A stretch of DNA of 64,000 bases from Proteus penneri (GCF_003144535.1 NZ_PHFJ01000012.1:114524-178523), one strand, 5' to 3'; shown: positions 1 to 9,822, counted from the stretch's first letter. The notes: generated by a model from the letters alone, not told the origin. Made by a program: numbers and translations.

Positions 1-113
1 CCCATCATGACGGAAATTTCTTCCACCTCTGGGGCTTCACTTAATTTTCGGGAAATAATCATCAGGCTTACTGAATCCTGAAAGCTCCCTTTTTTAATAA
101 AAGCATGGATCAT
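1..113 (-). CDS. fdrA: FdrA family protein, N-terminal part only (runs off the window)
   Basis: The minus strand encodes a start at position 113 and about 37 codons that continue past the left edge. The protein begins MIHAFIKKG and continues with SLMIISRKLSE and SVMMG, which I recognise as the start of enterobacterial FdrA (an acyl-CoA-synthetase-like protein encoded with the allantoin/oxamate ylbE-ylbF-type genes). An AAGGAT Shine-Dalgarno lies a few bases before the ATG. It is divergent from the transporter at 1171, with about 1 kb between them. Only the N-terminus is visible, so integrity and neighbours cannot be judged. Confidence 0.75.
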   Translation of the reverse strand, partial: MIHAFIKKGSFQDSVSLMIISRKLSEAPEVEEISVMM

Positions 114-1170
114 TATGATATCCTTAACGCATTTAATATATGTAACAGCACATATCTATTTGCATTTCGTTTTTTTGATAATAAGAAGCCTATTTGCTTA
201 AATTATTAAGCAATATAAATAAATGTCTGATTTATTAATTTCTAATCTCTGCGTATAAACATACTGAAGAAATATTGAAAAGTAGAGTGACAGAAGTCAC
301 ACTTATTTATTGTAAAAAATTTTTATTTAATCGAACGGTATTTATTAAATAAATTATGATGAGAAAAGTTTATTAATTCAGGAATAGAACCTAAAAACAA
401 AGAGATGAATTTAACAATAAGGAAACATTTGTTGCAATAAAAAGCTCATATAAAACAAATATAAACGATAATGAGTTTACAATTTTACAACATACAATAG
501 TAAGAAATTATTATCAACAAATAAAAAAATATATTTTTATTTTAACTTTTTAAATTATCCATTATTTTTAGTTTCATTTAAATCCATAAGATAAAACCTT
601 GTATTTAACATGGGTTTAAAATAAAAAGAATATAAATTTTATGATTTAAGTTACTGCTTAATAGTTTTAAATTAAATTCTTAATTTCATATTGTTAGTAA
701 AACATTCACAGACAAACTGTATAGCTTATTCTTTTAAAAAAGTTAACTTAGTTACATCTTAATTATTTTGGTAAAATAGCGTTGAAAAATATTATGTAAA
801 ACAATAAATCAGCAACCCAATGACTTTCAAAAATAGTAGAGACCATTCATTGTGTATCACCTATTAGGTTATTTTCAATATTTTGCTGAATTGTTTCAGG
901 TGCCGATATTACGTCAAAAAATAGTAGAAAATATTATTTCCGATTATTCATCCATTGTTAATAACATTATAATCACCCTATATTTTAATAACATTAAGTT
1001 ACATAAACCTGCTTATTTTAAAATTAAGTTAATAAATAATTTTGTTTTTATGACACCAGTCAATGAATATTTAATAATATGTTAATAAGATTATCTTTAA
1101 TAAAATACTTATTAACTTTACTTTTTACTTCTGATTATTTATTTAACCTGCAACTTAATGGAATAACCTG
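114..1170. other. AT-rich divergent intergenic region between fdrA and the DASS transporter
   Basis: About 1 kb of very AT-rich sequence without a convincing gene. It must carry the promoters of fdrA (leftward) and the transporter (rightward). One CRP-like palindrome stands out at 286-301. An open frame at 852-1085 has low-complexity AT-rich composition and no good ribosome binding site, and I do not call it. Confidence 0.5.
286..301. promoter_or_regulatory. Candidate CRP binding site
   Basis: AGTGA-CAGAAG-TCACA matches the CRP consensus TGTGA-N6-TCACA in 9 of 10 conserved positions. It lies in the divergent fdrA/transporter region, which would suit catabolite control of carbon or nitrogen compound uptake. 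This is motif matching only. Confidence 0.4.
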
Positions 1171-2643
1171 ATGAATAAATTAACTCCATTACGTCCCATC
1201 TCTACATTAATCGCCGTTTCTATTACCCTCATTATCTGGTTTCTTATCCCCGTACCACAAGGTGTTGACCCCAATGCTTGGCATTTATTAGCACTCTTTG
1301 TCGGTACTATCGCTGCTATTATCGGTAAAGCACTTCCTATCGGTGCTGTTTCTATTATTGCTATTGCATTAGTGGCTGTTACAGGTGTTACTAATCCAAA
1401 TTCAACTAAAGCTGCTATCGGTGATGCATTAAGTGGTTTTTCCAATGATCTTATCTGGTTAATTGGTATTTCCATTATGGTCTCTATGAGCCTAAATAAA
1501 ACTGGGCTTGGTGCCAGAATTGGTTATTATTTTATTTCACTATTTGGCAAAAAAACGATTGGAATAGCCTATTCATTAGCCATTGCCGAAACAATATTAG
1601 CACCAGTAACGCCAAGTAATACTGCACGGGGTGGTGGTATTATTCACCCAATTATGCGTTCAATTTCAGACAGTTTTAACTCTAAAGTAGAAGATGGTAC
1701 AAGTGGTAAAATAGGTCGTTACCTCTCTTTAGTGAACTACAATATAAATCCAATTACTTCTGCCATGTTTATTACGGCAACCGCCCCTAACCCACTTATT
1801 GTAAGTTTAATTATCAGTGAAACTGATCCTACACATGAGCTTAGTTGGTCTATGTGGGCAATTGCTGCGTTTGTGCCCGCTATTGTTTCATTAATATTAA
1901 TGCCAATTGTTATCTATCTTCTTTATAAACCTGAAATAACCAGTACCCCGAATGCTCCTCATTTTGCTAAAGAGCGTTTAGCGCAATTAGGGCCTATTTC
2001 ATTACCTGAAAAAATAACCCTTGCCGTCTTCGCCTTATTATTAATTATGTGGGCTGGTGTCCCAGCATTATTATTTGGTGATGGATTTAGCATTAATGCA
2101 ACAACAGCAGCATTTATTGGTTTGTCGATTTTATTATGTACAGGCGTTTTAAACTGGGATGATATTTTAAAAAATAAAGGTGCATGGGATACCGTAGTTT
2201 GGTTCTCTGCATTAGTTATGATGGCATCCTTCTTAGGAAAATTAGGATTAATTAAATGGTTGTCACTCAGTGTTGGGGCAAGTATTGATAGTATGGGAAT
2301 AAGTTGGGTCAGTGGCATGATATTACTGGTACTAATTTACGTTTATTCTCACTATTTCTTTGCCAGTACCACCGCGCATATTACGGCAATGTTTGCCGCC
2401 TTTTATGCTGCAGGTTTAGCCCTTGGTGCACCACCAATGTTATTAGGGCTGATTTTGGCATTCTCATCTTCATTAATGATGTCATTAACACATTATGGTA
2501 CAGGTACGGCGCCCATTATTTTTGGTTCAGGTTATGCCACATTAGGTGAATGGTGGAAAACAGGCTTTGTAATGAGTGTAGTTAATCTTATCATCTGGAT
2601 CACGCTTGGCAGCGTATGGTGGAAAGTATTGGGGTATTGGTAG
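1171..2643 (+). CDS. DASS-family anion (di/tricarboxylate) transporter
   Basis: A 490-residue protein of the divalent anion:Na+ symporter / CitT family. It is predicted to move dicarboxylates or tricarboxylates across the inner membrane. It is built almost wholly of hydrophobic segments. It carries the family signature with SNTARGGG near residue 150, a second conserved loop with NPITSAMFITATAPNP near 190-205, and a C-terminal repeat with HYFFAST and THYGTG. Length is typical of CitT, TtdT and YbhI. The ATG follows a GGA-containing Shine-Dalgarno. The neighbour fdrA suggests that the substrate could be linked to oxamate/allantoin-type catabolism, but the exact substrate cannot be read from sequence. 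Confidence 0.88.
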   Translation: MNKLTPLRPISTLIAVSITLIIWFLIPVPQGVDPNAWHLLALFVGTIAAIIGKALPIGAVSIIAIALVAVTGVTNPNSTKAAIGDALSGFSNDLIWLIGISIMVSMSLNKTGLGARIGYYFISLFGKKTIGIAYSLAIAETILAPVTPSNTARGGGIIHPIMRSISDSFNSKVEDGTSGKIGRYLSLVNYNINPITSAMFITATAPNPLIVSLIISETDPTHELSWSMWAIAAFVPAIVSLILMPIVIYLLYKPEITSTPNAPHFAKERLAQLGPISLPEKITLAVFALLLIMWAGVPALLFGDGFSINATTAAFIGLSILLCTGVLNWDDILKNKGAWDTVVWFSALVMMASFLGKLGLIKWLSLSVGASIDSMGISWVSGMILLVLIYVYSHYFFASTTAHITAMFAAFYAAGLALGAPPMLLGLILAFSSSLMMSLTHYGTGTAPIIFGSGYATLGEWWKTGFVMSVVNLIIWITLGSVWWKVLGYW

Positions 2644-2667
2644 GAATAAATTTCCCAAAATATATTA

Positions 2668-2730
2668 ATGCCTAAGTATTCGTGATCACACCATTATTCA
2701 AATGATGAGTCACATCTTAGGCATTATTTT
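2668..2730 (+). terminator. Candidate terminator after the DASS transporter
   Basis: ATGCCTAAG (2668-2676) pairs with CTTAGGCAT (2716-2724), enclosing a further imperfect stem, and is followed by ATTTT. It lies between the convergent transporter and MrpJ-like genes and could serve both. Confidence 0.5.
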
Positions 2731-2739
2731 AAAAAAGCT

Positions 2740-3036
2740 TCATTGTATAAATAGCACTTCAGCCATGTAGCGATTCTTTTTACTATCGATTTTATCTTTC
2801 TCAAGCTTATTATCTTCAATAAGCAAATCACTTAAAAAGTATTCAGGTTCAACATCAAAAAAATAAGATAAACAATAGAGCGTTTCAGCGTGAATGTTCG
2901 TTTCCCCATTTTCATAACGTGATTGATGTTGTTGACTAATACCAAGTAATGCACCGAGTTCATCCCCAGTCATGCAATACATCTCTCTCAGACTTCGGAT
3001 CTTTTTTCCAACTAATTTTGATATTTTCTTGTTCAT
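2740..3036 (-). CDS. MrpJ-like HTH transcriptional regulator (distal copy)
   Basis: A 98-residue XRE/Cro-CI HTH protein. The HTH runs from about residue 15 to 60 and includes LGISQQHQSRYENGE, the Q-rich recognition helix seen in Proteus MrpJ paralogues. MrpJ proteins encoded at the ends of fimbrial operons repress flagellar genes when fimbriae are made. The start is placed at 3036 because GAGGACG lies about eight bases upstream; longer starts lack a site. It is the last gene of the leftward fimbrial operon, about 35 bp after the adhesin gene. A second MrpJ-like gene sits two genes upstream, so the operon has two. Confidence 0.85.
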   Translation of the reverse strand: MNKKISKLVGKKIRSLREMYCMTGDELGALLGISQQHQSRYENGETNIHAETLYCLSYFFDVEPEYFLSDLLIEDNKLEKDKIDSKKNRYMAEVLFIQ

Positions 3037-3072
3037 AGCAAACGTCCTCATAAACAAATAAAATACAATATA

Positions 3073-4065
3073 TTATTCATATAAAATATTGACTGTTGCG
3101 ACTGAATTTGCTGTACCTGCAGTTATTTTATTGCCGGTCTTAATATAACGCGCCTTCCAGTTAAAAATATAATCACCAGAAGGAACATTATTTTGTAAAT
3201 TAAGCTTTGTATTTAATTTAATTGGATTGTTATTACTATTAACTATTTGGATGCCAATACCTGTTGCACGGTTAGAACCCGATAAATTTAATTTTCCTGT
3301 ATTTGCATCAATATATCCTGCACTACTTGTCACCGTTGCTTTAATATTTGTTCCAGCGGCACAACTCAACGTAATAGGAACATTAACATTTTGACTCACA
3401 TCTCCAATATTTTTAAATTGTGTATCGTACCAAGTTCCTAAACTTATATTATAGTTATCTGATTTTGTTGTGCATTTTAAAGAATTTACTTTTATTGCAC
3501 CAACTGGAATTCTTAATGTTGATAAAATCCATTGGTGATTAGCAGGTAAAGTATTATGTTGTATCATTCGTGCTAAATTTCCGCCCTTTAATACGGCCGA
3601 TTGAGTTACCCTGCCTGTTTTTATTATTTCCACCGTCCAAGCAGGGTTAATAATCTGAAATTTCTCTATAATTGCATTGCTAGGCTGGTTAGCGCCAGTA
3701 TATTTAAGATTGATATAACCCATATTATTCATTTTTACTTTTATTCCAATTCCTGGAATATTAGTTGCTGCTATCCGATTAGAATTAGGTATCCATCCAT
3801 TAATAAAATCACCTTTAATAAAAGCATTTCTTCCACACTCACCACTATTTCCTTTAAATGAAGTTATATTAGCCGGCCTATAATTAAGTGTAATTGTAGC
3901 AAGTGTTCTTGTCGTCAAATCATCATGTTGAATATTAAAAACACGATTTGGTACATCAACTATCACATTATTGTAATTTGGATTTTGTATACATGCCGCT
4001 GTAGAATAAGCAGAGTAAATTAATATTCCACCTAATAATAATGGCTTAATTATTATATTTTCCAT
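3073..4065 (-). CDS. Putative fimbrial tip adhesin
   Basis: A 330-residue secreted protein with an N-terminal signal peptide ending near STA-AC. The C-terminal half (about residues 195-330) resembles a pilin domain: a cysteine pair (C near SLKC and LSC), GIGIQIVNSNN, and a C-terminal alternating strand ending VATVNILYE, as needed for donor-strand exchange. The N-terminal half has its own cysteine pair and no recognised ligand fold. Two-domain architecture and position late in the operon fit a tip adhesin. The start at 4065 follows GAGG; it overlaps the end of the upstream MrpJ-like gene by 20 bp, suggesting translational coupling. Receptor specificity is unknown. Confidence 0.7.
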   Translation of the reverse strand: MENIIIKPLLLGGILIYSAYSTAACIQNPNYNNVIVDVPNRVFNIQHDDLTTRTLATITLNYRPANITSFKGNSGECGRNAFIKGDFINGWIPNSNRIAATNIPGIGIKVKMNNMGYINLKYTGANQPSNAIIEKFQIINPAWTVEIIKTGRVTQSAVLKGGNLARMIQHNTLPANHQWILSTLRIPVGAIKVNSLKCTTKSDNYNISLGTWYDTQFKNIGDVSQNVNVPITLSCAAGTNIKATVTSSAGYIDANTGKLNLSGSNRATGIGIQIVNSNNNPIKLNTKLNLQNNVPSGDYIFNWKARYIKTGNKITAGTANSVATVNILYE

Positions 4066-4339
4066 TTTTAGCCTCACTCTTTTTTAACAGGATAGTTTTA
4101 ATTTCATAATCATCTTTTTCATCCAAAATAAAAAAATCTTTTATATGAATATTAAATATTTCTGCATATTGATTAAGCCTATCCAGATTAATTCTATTAA
4201 CTCCTCTTTCATATCTTGATTGTTGTTGTTGGCTAACTCCAATTAGTGCAGCCAATTCGTCTAATGAAATCCCCTTCATTTTTCTATAATAAGTAATTTT
4301 TCTACCTATTGCTTTTGATACTGGATAGCGATTAATCAC
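4046..4339 (-). CDS. MrpJ-like HTH transcriptional regulator (internal copy, GTG start)
   Basis: A 97-residue XRE-type HTH protein related to the distal regulator at 2740-3036. Both share the GVSQQQQSRYERG / GISQQHQSRYENG recognition helix. The start codon is GTG at 4339, set by a strong AGGAGTGGAAA upstream; no ATG is available nearby. It lies inside the fimbrial operon between a minor pilin gene and the adhesin gene, and its last 20 bp overlap the adhesin start. MrpJ-family function (coupling fimbrial expression to motility repression) is inferred from family and position. Confidence 0.83.
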   Translation of the reverse strand: MINRYPVSKAIGRKITYYRKMKGISLDELAALIGVSQQQQSRYERGVNRINLDRLNQYAEIFNIHIKDFFILDEKDDYEIKTILLKKSEAKNGKYNN

Positions 4340-4364
4340 TTTCCACTCCTAGGTTAAGTAGTTT

Positions 4365-4856
4365 TTAATTATAAATTAATGTAAACTCAAGATGACTTTT
4401 AAATGTTCCCGTACTTATTCCATCACCGGTTTTAATTAACCTTGCCGCTAATGGATATTCTGCCATTTTTGTTTGACTGTTAATTATCGCCTCTAATTTA
4501 CTACCATTCTTTATTATGGTTTTATTTCTATTTTCAACTAAATTTAGTGCGATATTTTTTGCAGTTCCATTATTAATAAAATAATTTCCATTATTAGGAT
4601 CTGCTGTTCCCGCTATCGTTAGCGTCGCTTTTTGTGTGCTTATTGGACAATTTTTTAGTTTTATTGAAAAATTGATCCAATCTGTGTTCTGATTATTTTT
4701 TAAATCTCTAATATTTACTTTTTTAAAGTCGATTAAATAGTTCTTATTCTCGATCACACAAGGAGATATAGTTACTTTTCCATAAATATTGATATTAACT
4801 GAGCTAGCCATGGCCATAGATGAAAAAAACAAAAATAAAAAGATCGTGGTTTTCAT
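4365..4856 (-). CDS. Minor fimbrial subunit
   Basis: A 163-residue FimA-like pilin with a signal peptide ending around AMAS. It has the pilin cysteine pair (SPCVIEN near residue 33, KNCPIS near 70), the strand SIKLKNC, and a C-terminal strand ending LEFTLIYN for chaperone and donor-strand binding. It lies 12 bp after the preceding pilin gene in the same operon. Its role as adapter or minor subunit is inferred from position; sequence alone does not separate these. Confidence 0.8.
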   Translation of the reverse strand: MKTTIFLFLFFSSMAMASSVNINIYGKVTISPCVIENKNYLIDFKKVNIRDLKNNQNTDWINFSIKLKNCPISTQKATLTIAGTADPNNGNYFINNGTAKNIALNLVENRNKTIIKNGSKLEAIINSQTKMAEYPLAARLIKTGDGISTGTFKSHLEFTLIYN

Positions 4857-4868
4857 ATTATTTCTCTT

Positions 4869-5384
4869 CTATAAATAGACGATATTTGCAGTTACTTTCG
4901 CTGAGATTGTTCCTGGCATTCCTTTTCCTGACGGACTAAAAGCGCGGGTTCGTAACCATAATCTGACATCGTTTCGTCCATTTAATGTAACAACCAATGA
5001 TTTTTTGTTTCCAAGCTTTATTGAACCGGGCCCATTTTCTAATTGCACTGCAATATTTTTAGCAGTTCCTTGATTTTTATATAAACTATTTATATCAGCC
5101 GCATCAGAAATACCTGAAAAAGTAACACTAATTTGATTAATCGCTGTAGAGCAATCTGTAAAAGTAATATAAAAATCATTCCAATTAGAGCCAGAATTTG
5201 CCTGTTCAAAATTAGCAGCCGGTATATTTTTTAAATCAACATTAACGTTATCTCCATTAGAAATGTTACATGTAGCAACTCTAATATTGCCTGTAAAATT
5301 TAAGTTAACGCTGTCTGAAGCCCACGATGTTGAGCTTATTATTAGAACATTTATCAAAAATAACTTATTGATTATATTTTTCAT
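4869..5384 (-). CDS. Minor fimbrial subunit
   Basis: A 171-residue FimA-like pilin with a signal peptide ending SWA, cysteines at VATCNIS and FTDCST, and a C-terminal strand ending VTANIVYL. Two ATGs lie six bases apart; the second (5384) is best spaced from GTAGGAA. It follows the usher gene by about 85 bp and precedes another pilin gene by 12 bp. Probably an adapter or initiating subunit between usher and shaft. Confidence 0.8.
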   Translation of the reverse strand: MKNIINKLFLINVLIISSTSWASDSVNLNFTGNIRVATCNISNGDNVNVDLKNIPAANFEQANSGSNWNDFYITFTDCSTAINQISVTFSGISDAADINSLYKNQGTAKNIAVQLENGPGSIKLGNKKSLVVTLNGRNDVRLWLRTRAFSPSGKGMPGTISAKVTANIVYL

Positions 5385-5470
5385 TTTCATTTCCTACGCG
5401 TAGCAGATATCGACAGCTATATTTAAATTAGCTGTAATAATGCAATTAATTAATAAAATATTTATATCAT

Positions 5471-7981
5471 TTATTTATGACAAACTACGGTAGTTTTATA
5501 AAGTCCTAAATAATGAGAGACGCCTAATAAGTTATAATTTGCACTACATTGTTTATTATTATATTTAACAATAAATTGTCCTTTTTCACTTAACCCAGAT
5601 AAATAAACTTCACCATCATTACCTACGATGTTATTTAATTGTGGGTTATCTTTAAAAATAACTTGTGCTCCAAAAGGAACTAATTCACCATTTTCCAACG
5701 TCAATGCAATTAATGCACGATAACCAACATTTGCAGAAAAATTTGCTTTTACTAATGCACCACGACTAGGAGAAACAGTCTGGGTCGTTAACGCCAATTC
5801 CGTATTTTCTGGTAATGCTGAAGTATCAATATCAATCGTATTTTTACGGTATGGTGTAATATAAGGCACTAAAGCATAACCATAACTGTTAGTTTCTACC
5901 CCAGCCTGATTTAAAACAGCAACATCAGAAGCTTCAGGAATGTTCACAATCGCCGAGGTTTCACCAAGCTGTTGACCTAAAACAACACCGCCAGAATGCG
6001 CGACTAAACTACCATTAACACCATAATATAAATTATAATTATCTTTACTATATCCACTCCCTCCCGTCATTTCACCGTACTTACCCTTATACGATGCATT
6101 TAAATTTCCAGAAGATCCTTGATCTTGGTTTGTAAATGCTTGTTGTAGACTCCAATTTAATCGATTATTTAATTGAGATGCAGAAAGCCCCACACTTCCT
6201 GTACTTGGACTTTGACTACTGCTATTAGTGTTGAAGTTATAATAAAACGTATCATCAAAAACACTAAAAGGTACACTTACCGATAGCGCTAATTGGTGGT
6301 CATCACTACTTTTAGAGTAACTGCTCGATCTATAAGAATAATTATTTGTATTTTTATTATAGGTATAATTTAAACCGTAACTAATACCCTGCCAGCTGTT
6401 GTTATATCCCACAGTGGCTGACTGCGTTTTTCTATCACTATTCCAGTAGTTTTCTCTGACATATCCGATAGAAAGAGAACCGTATTGCTCTCCCAAATTC
6501 TGATTAATCGTAATTTCCGCTCGATTACGACGGCGTTCTATTTCGGGTGCACTGATACCATTTCGATATTCGTCAAAAACCTCCGCCAAACTATAATATC
6601 CGTCAGTTGAATAACGGTAGCCTGCTAGGGCTATATTCGTTCCAATCGTATTTAGATTTTTGTTATATCTGAAACGATAAGACTGCCCACGCGATGTATC
6701 ACCATTATTTAATTTTGAGTTTGCTTGAGTAACATCTATTGAAATTGCGCCTAATGCACCTAAGTTTTGTCCTACACCAATAGAATACGCTTGGTAATTG
6801 TTGCTAAGTTGGCTTCCACCATAAGCCGTTGCTCCATAAGGCAAACCATAAATTAATGTCAATTGACCAAATTTTTGTTTTTCAATTTCTTTATCATAAG
6901 CACGATATTCCCCTCCTGTAATACTATAAGAAACATAACCTTCACGTTGTAAAACGGGTAAAGAAGCAAAGGGTATTATTTGGTGTTGTTCACTTCCATT
7001 TGATTCTTTGATTGTGACATACAAATCACCGCTACTTCCTGTTGGATAAAGATCATTAATTTCAAAAGGGCCTGCTGCCACTTCTGTTTGATAAATGGTA
7101 TAACCATTTTGTCTAATCGTAATCTGAGCATTACTACGCGCAATACCACGTACTACAGGCGCATACCCACGAACACTTTCTGGATACATATCATCATCAG
7201 TACCGAGTTGAATACCTCTAAAAGGAACACTGTCAAAAACAGAAGAAGGTGAGACTCCATCCCCTAAAACTAATTGGCTTTTAAGTTGATTGATGCTACG
7301 CGATAAATACGTATAAACAGTGTCCCATTTACTAGATTTATCATCACTATTAGACCAAGTTGTATAATTTCTCAAACGCCAAGGGCCTATATTGATTCCA
7401 GGTCTTAAATTAATATAGTTTGATGTTGTATTTGAGCCATTACTCTTACGATCATAATTTTTTGAACCGCTATAACTGTAATTTAATAACAGTGCAGTAA
7501 TACCATTATCTATATTATTTAAATCAACAAATCCTCTAGGGTTTTTATTCATCGCTATTTGAGGAATACTTAAATACAAGCGTTGAGAATTAAATTTAAA
7601 TTCACTTGTTGCATTAGGGATCGCTGACAAATTAACACAGTTATTTCCTTTTTCTTCTAACCCCTTGTATTCAATTGTTTTAATACCAAATTTAGTGAGA
7701 TCGGATATTGATAAGCAGGGGATTAACTTGCCATTATCTATTTTCTCAAATTTTATATTTTCAGTACCAATTAAATTAGTATTAACATAAATATCAACAT
7801 AATATTTACCGGGTAACTGCTCATTATTTTCAAACTGAGATAAATCAATTGAGCTTTTATTAGGTAATTCTAAAAAATCAGGATCAAAGTAAAGATTATC
7901 TAAATTAGACCCTTCCGCATACAGTGAGGCTGTATAGCCTAAATATAAAATTAGGCTAATACATATTTTATTCATTTTCAT
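5471..7981 (-). CDS. Fimbrial outer-membrane usher
   Basis: An 836-residue PapC/FimD-family usher that assembles and exports pilins through the outer membrane. After the signal peptide it shows the N-terminal periplasmic domain (DLSQFENNEQLPGKYYVDIYVN near 45), the barrel with plug-domain features (RGIARSNAQITIRQNG and SNGSEQHQ near 280-330), and C-terminal domains with GALVKANF and a final cysteine. Length is typical and there are no internal breaks. It sits directly downstream of the chaperone gene (24 bp gap). Confidence 0.95.
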   Translation of the reverse strand: MKMNKICISLILYLGYTASLYAEGSNLDNLYFDPDFLELPNKSSIDLSQFENNEQLPGKYYVDIYVNTNLIGTENIKFEKIDNGKLIPCLSISDLTKFGIKTIEYKGLEEKGNNCVNLSAIPNATSEFKFNSQRLYLSIPQIAMNKNPRGFVDLNNIDNGITALLLNYSYSGSKNYDRKSNGSNTTSNYINLRPGINIGPWRLRNYTTWSNSDDKSSKWDTVYTYLSRSINQLKSQLVLGDGVSPSSVFDSVPFRGIQLGTDDDMYPESVRGYAPVVRGIARSNAQITIRQNGYTIYQTEVAAGPFEINDLYPTGSSGDLYVTIKESNGSEQHQIIPFASLPVLQREGYVSYSITGGEYRAYDKEIEKQKFGQLTLIYGLPYGATAYGGSQLSNNYQAYSIGVGQNLGALGAISIDVTQANSKLNNGDTSRGQSYRFRYNKNLNTIGTNIALAGYRYSTDGYYSLAEVFDEYRNGISAPEIERRRNRAEITINQNLGEQYGSLSIGYVRENYWNSDRKTQSATVGYNNSWQGISYGLNYTYNKNTNNYSYRSSSYSKSSDDHQLALSVSVPFSVFDDTFYYNFNTNSSSQSPSTGSVGLSASQLNNRLNWSLQQAFTNQDQGSSGNLNASYKGKYGEMTGGSGYSKDNYNLYYGVNGSLVAHSGGVVLGQQLGETSAIVNIPEASDVAVLNQAGVETNSYGYALVPYITPYRKNTIDIDTSALPENTELALTTQTVSPSRGALVKANFSANVGYRALIALTLENGELVPFGAQVIFKDNPQLNNIVGNDGEVYLSGLSEKGQFIVKYNNKQCSANYNLLGVSHYLGLYKTTVVCHK

Positions 7982-8005
7982 ATTAAAACCTAAGTTTATA
8001 GAAGA

Positions 8006-8674
8006 TTATATTTTGATCTCTGATAAATCAGTAACTGCACCATAATCATTAATAACTTCCCAATTAATAGTGCCATGTAGCTCCTCACTATTAATATCAA
8101 ATGATTTTATTGAGTAAGGAGCAACATAAGAAACATCATCAACAGCCTTATTATTAAACTTAATTGTCTGAAAATTGAAAAAGTAAGGTGTTGGGTTTTT
8201 TACATTTATTTTATTTCCTACTTTTGACCACTCTAACTTTTTCTGTTCTTCAATAAAATTAACATTCTTTAATTCTTTAGGTCTAAAAATTAATTTCATC
8301 TGCGTTTTAAATGCGATTTGCAAAGAATTCTCTGTTCTCTCTGTTGCAGGAATTGTTTTTATATTTAACCAAAAAAGAGATTCTCTATCGCTAGGTAAAT
8401 TATTTTCAGTTAGAAATATTCTTAATGTGTTAGTGTTACTACCATTTAATCTGAATAATGGAGGAGTTATAGTAAAATTTGATTGTTTTTTTTCATTAAT
8501 ATCATCTATCCAAGACTGAATTAAATAGGGAATATTATCTGGATTTTCGACACTAATACTGACGTCTTTTTTTCCTTCATCATAAATAACACGAGTACCA
8601 CCAATAACAACCCCCGCATTTGCGGTATTTAAAAAAATAAACAAAGAAATAAAAGAATAAATAATAGCCTTCAT
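8006..8674 (-). CDS. Periplasmic fimbrial chaperone
   Basis: A 222-residue PapD-like chaperone with a signal peptide ending ANAG. It shows the first-domain signature GGTRVIYDEGKKDVSISVEN, the PYLIQSWI strand that follows it, and the FRPKEL segment before the second domain. Such chaperones bind pilins in the periplasm by donor-strand complementation and hand them to the usher. It is the second gene of the operon, between the major pilin and the usher. Confidence 0.95.
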   Translation of the reverse strand: MKAIIYSFISLFIFLNTANAGVVIGGTRVIYDEGKKDVSISVENPDNIPYLIQSWIDDINEKKQSNFTITPPLFRLNGSNTNTLRIFLTENNLPSDRESLFWLNIKTIPATERTENSLQIAFKTQMKLIFRPKELKNVNFIEEQKKLEWSKVGNKINVKNPTPYFFNFQTIKFNNKAVDDVSYVAPYSIKSFDINSEELHGTINWEVINDYGAVTDLSEIKI

Positions 8675-8740
8675 ATCCCCACCATTAATTGAGTAAAAAG
8701 GTTCAAATCCCTTTAAACCTTTTTATTTTTTAATTAATCT

Positions 8741-9271
8741 TTAATTATAATTGATAGTAAATGTTGCATTACCATTTGCAAGACCGGCGGTTACGGTATC
8801 AGATTTAGCAATATAACGCGCACGGAAGTCCAAATTATTAACAACATTAGTCCCTGTTTTTAATGGGTATTTTTTCGATTCAGTAAATAACGGAATAACC
8901 TTATTTGTATCATCTGTAATTTGAATACCAACACCTTTTGCTACGTTAGCTTCATTTTTCAGAGCAATAACAGTATTATCACCAGAATAATTATCTGCAT
9001 CAAATTTTACTGCTGCACTACTTGCTGTTGCAGGGCAATTAATTAGCTTAATTGTGAATTGTGTTGCCGAAGCCGTACTACCAGTAGTTGGTAATGCAGT
9101 TTTAGATACTTTACCTAAATTCACTTTTAACGCATCAGAACCCGATGCGAGTTCACAAGCGTTATCTGTAATTTCACCGGTAAAATCAATAGTACCATCT
9201 TCAGCTAAAGCGTTATTAACTGCAAAAATAGAACCACTAGCAATGAATATTGCAAGTAAATTTTTCTTCAT
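8741..9271 (-). CDS. Major fimbrial subunit
   Basis: A 176-residue FimA/MrpA-like pilin. It has a signal peptide ending ALA-EDG, the cysteine pair ITDNACEL and LINCPAT, GVGIQITD, and a C-terminal strand ending GNATFTINYN. First gene of the operon and followed by a chaperone gene, which fits the shaft subunit. A GGAG Shine-Dalgarno precedes the ATG. The upstream AT-rich region contains the operon promoter; I see no recombinase gene or clear invertible-element repeats like those of the mrp operon. Confidence 0.92.
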   Translation of the reverse strand: MKKNLLAIFIASGSIFAVNNALAEDGTIDFTGEITDNACELASGSDALKVNLGKVSKTALPTTGSTASATQFTIKLINCPATASSAAVKFDADNYSGDNTVIALKNEANVAKGVGIQITDDTNKVIPLFTESKKYPLKTGTNVVNNLDFRARYIAKSDTVTAGLANGNATFTINYN

Positions 9272-9794
9272 TTATTTTTCTCCAAAGAGTCATTATTAAT
9301 ATATTTATTAATATTATTTTAATATATTGATTAATTTATTTACCAATTGAAAATCAGCAATTAACTCAATATATGAGTATTATTATATTATTTTTTAAAA
9401 TAAACAAGTTTTGGTTATAGCGGTACAATATACGAAAAGAAAAAATAAAACAGGATTTAAACCTAGTTAAACACTTTATTAGTTAATAATTAAAACTTAT
9501 TTTTAATTAATTGTATTATTCATATTTAGACACAACATTGTTAAGTAAAAATAAAATTTAAATACTATTTTTAATAATAAATAGATTTTTTATCTTATTT
9601 TATAACTCATATTGTGTAAACCAAATAAATCATCAATCTCTATTTTTACTCTCTTATATCAATTCATCACTTTAAAGAGCTAGCATGTGTTTTTTATGAA
9701 ATTTCAATTAAATTATTAGTTGAAAAAATAAACATAAAATGGATAGAAAATATTGCATATGAAATATATGATTTTATTTTTCATTGTTATATAC

Positions 9795-9822
9795 AAAAAA
9801 AGAGCAAAGTTTCCCTTGCTCT
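9795..9822 (-). terminator. Rho-independent terminator, leftward
   Basis: AGAGCAA (9801-9807) pairs with TTGCTCT (9816-9822); on the minus strand it is followed by a T run (A run at 9795-9800). It has no intact leftward gene upstream, so it may be left from a decayed gene, or it may insulate the fimbrial promoter. Confidence 0.6.

Noticed and set aside
852..1085. 77-residue open frame upstream of the transporter
   Set aside because: Low-complexity AT-rich composition, no Shine-Dalgarno and no recognised domain.
9272..9800. Invertible promoter like that of mrp fimbriae
   Set aside because: No recombinase gene adjacent and no long inverted repeat pair was found by eye.
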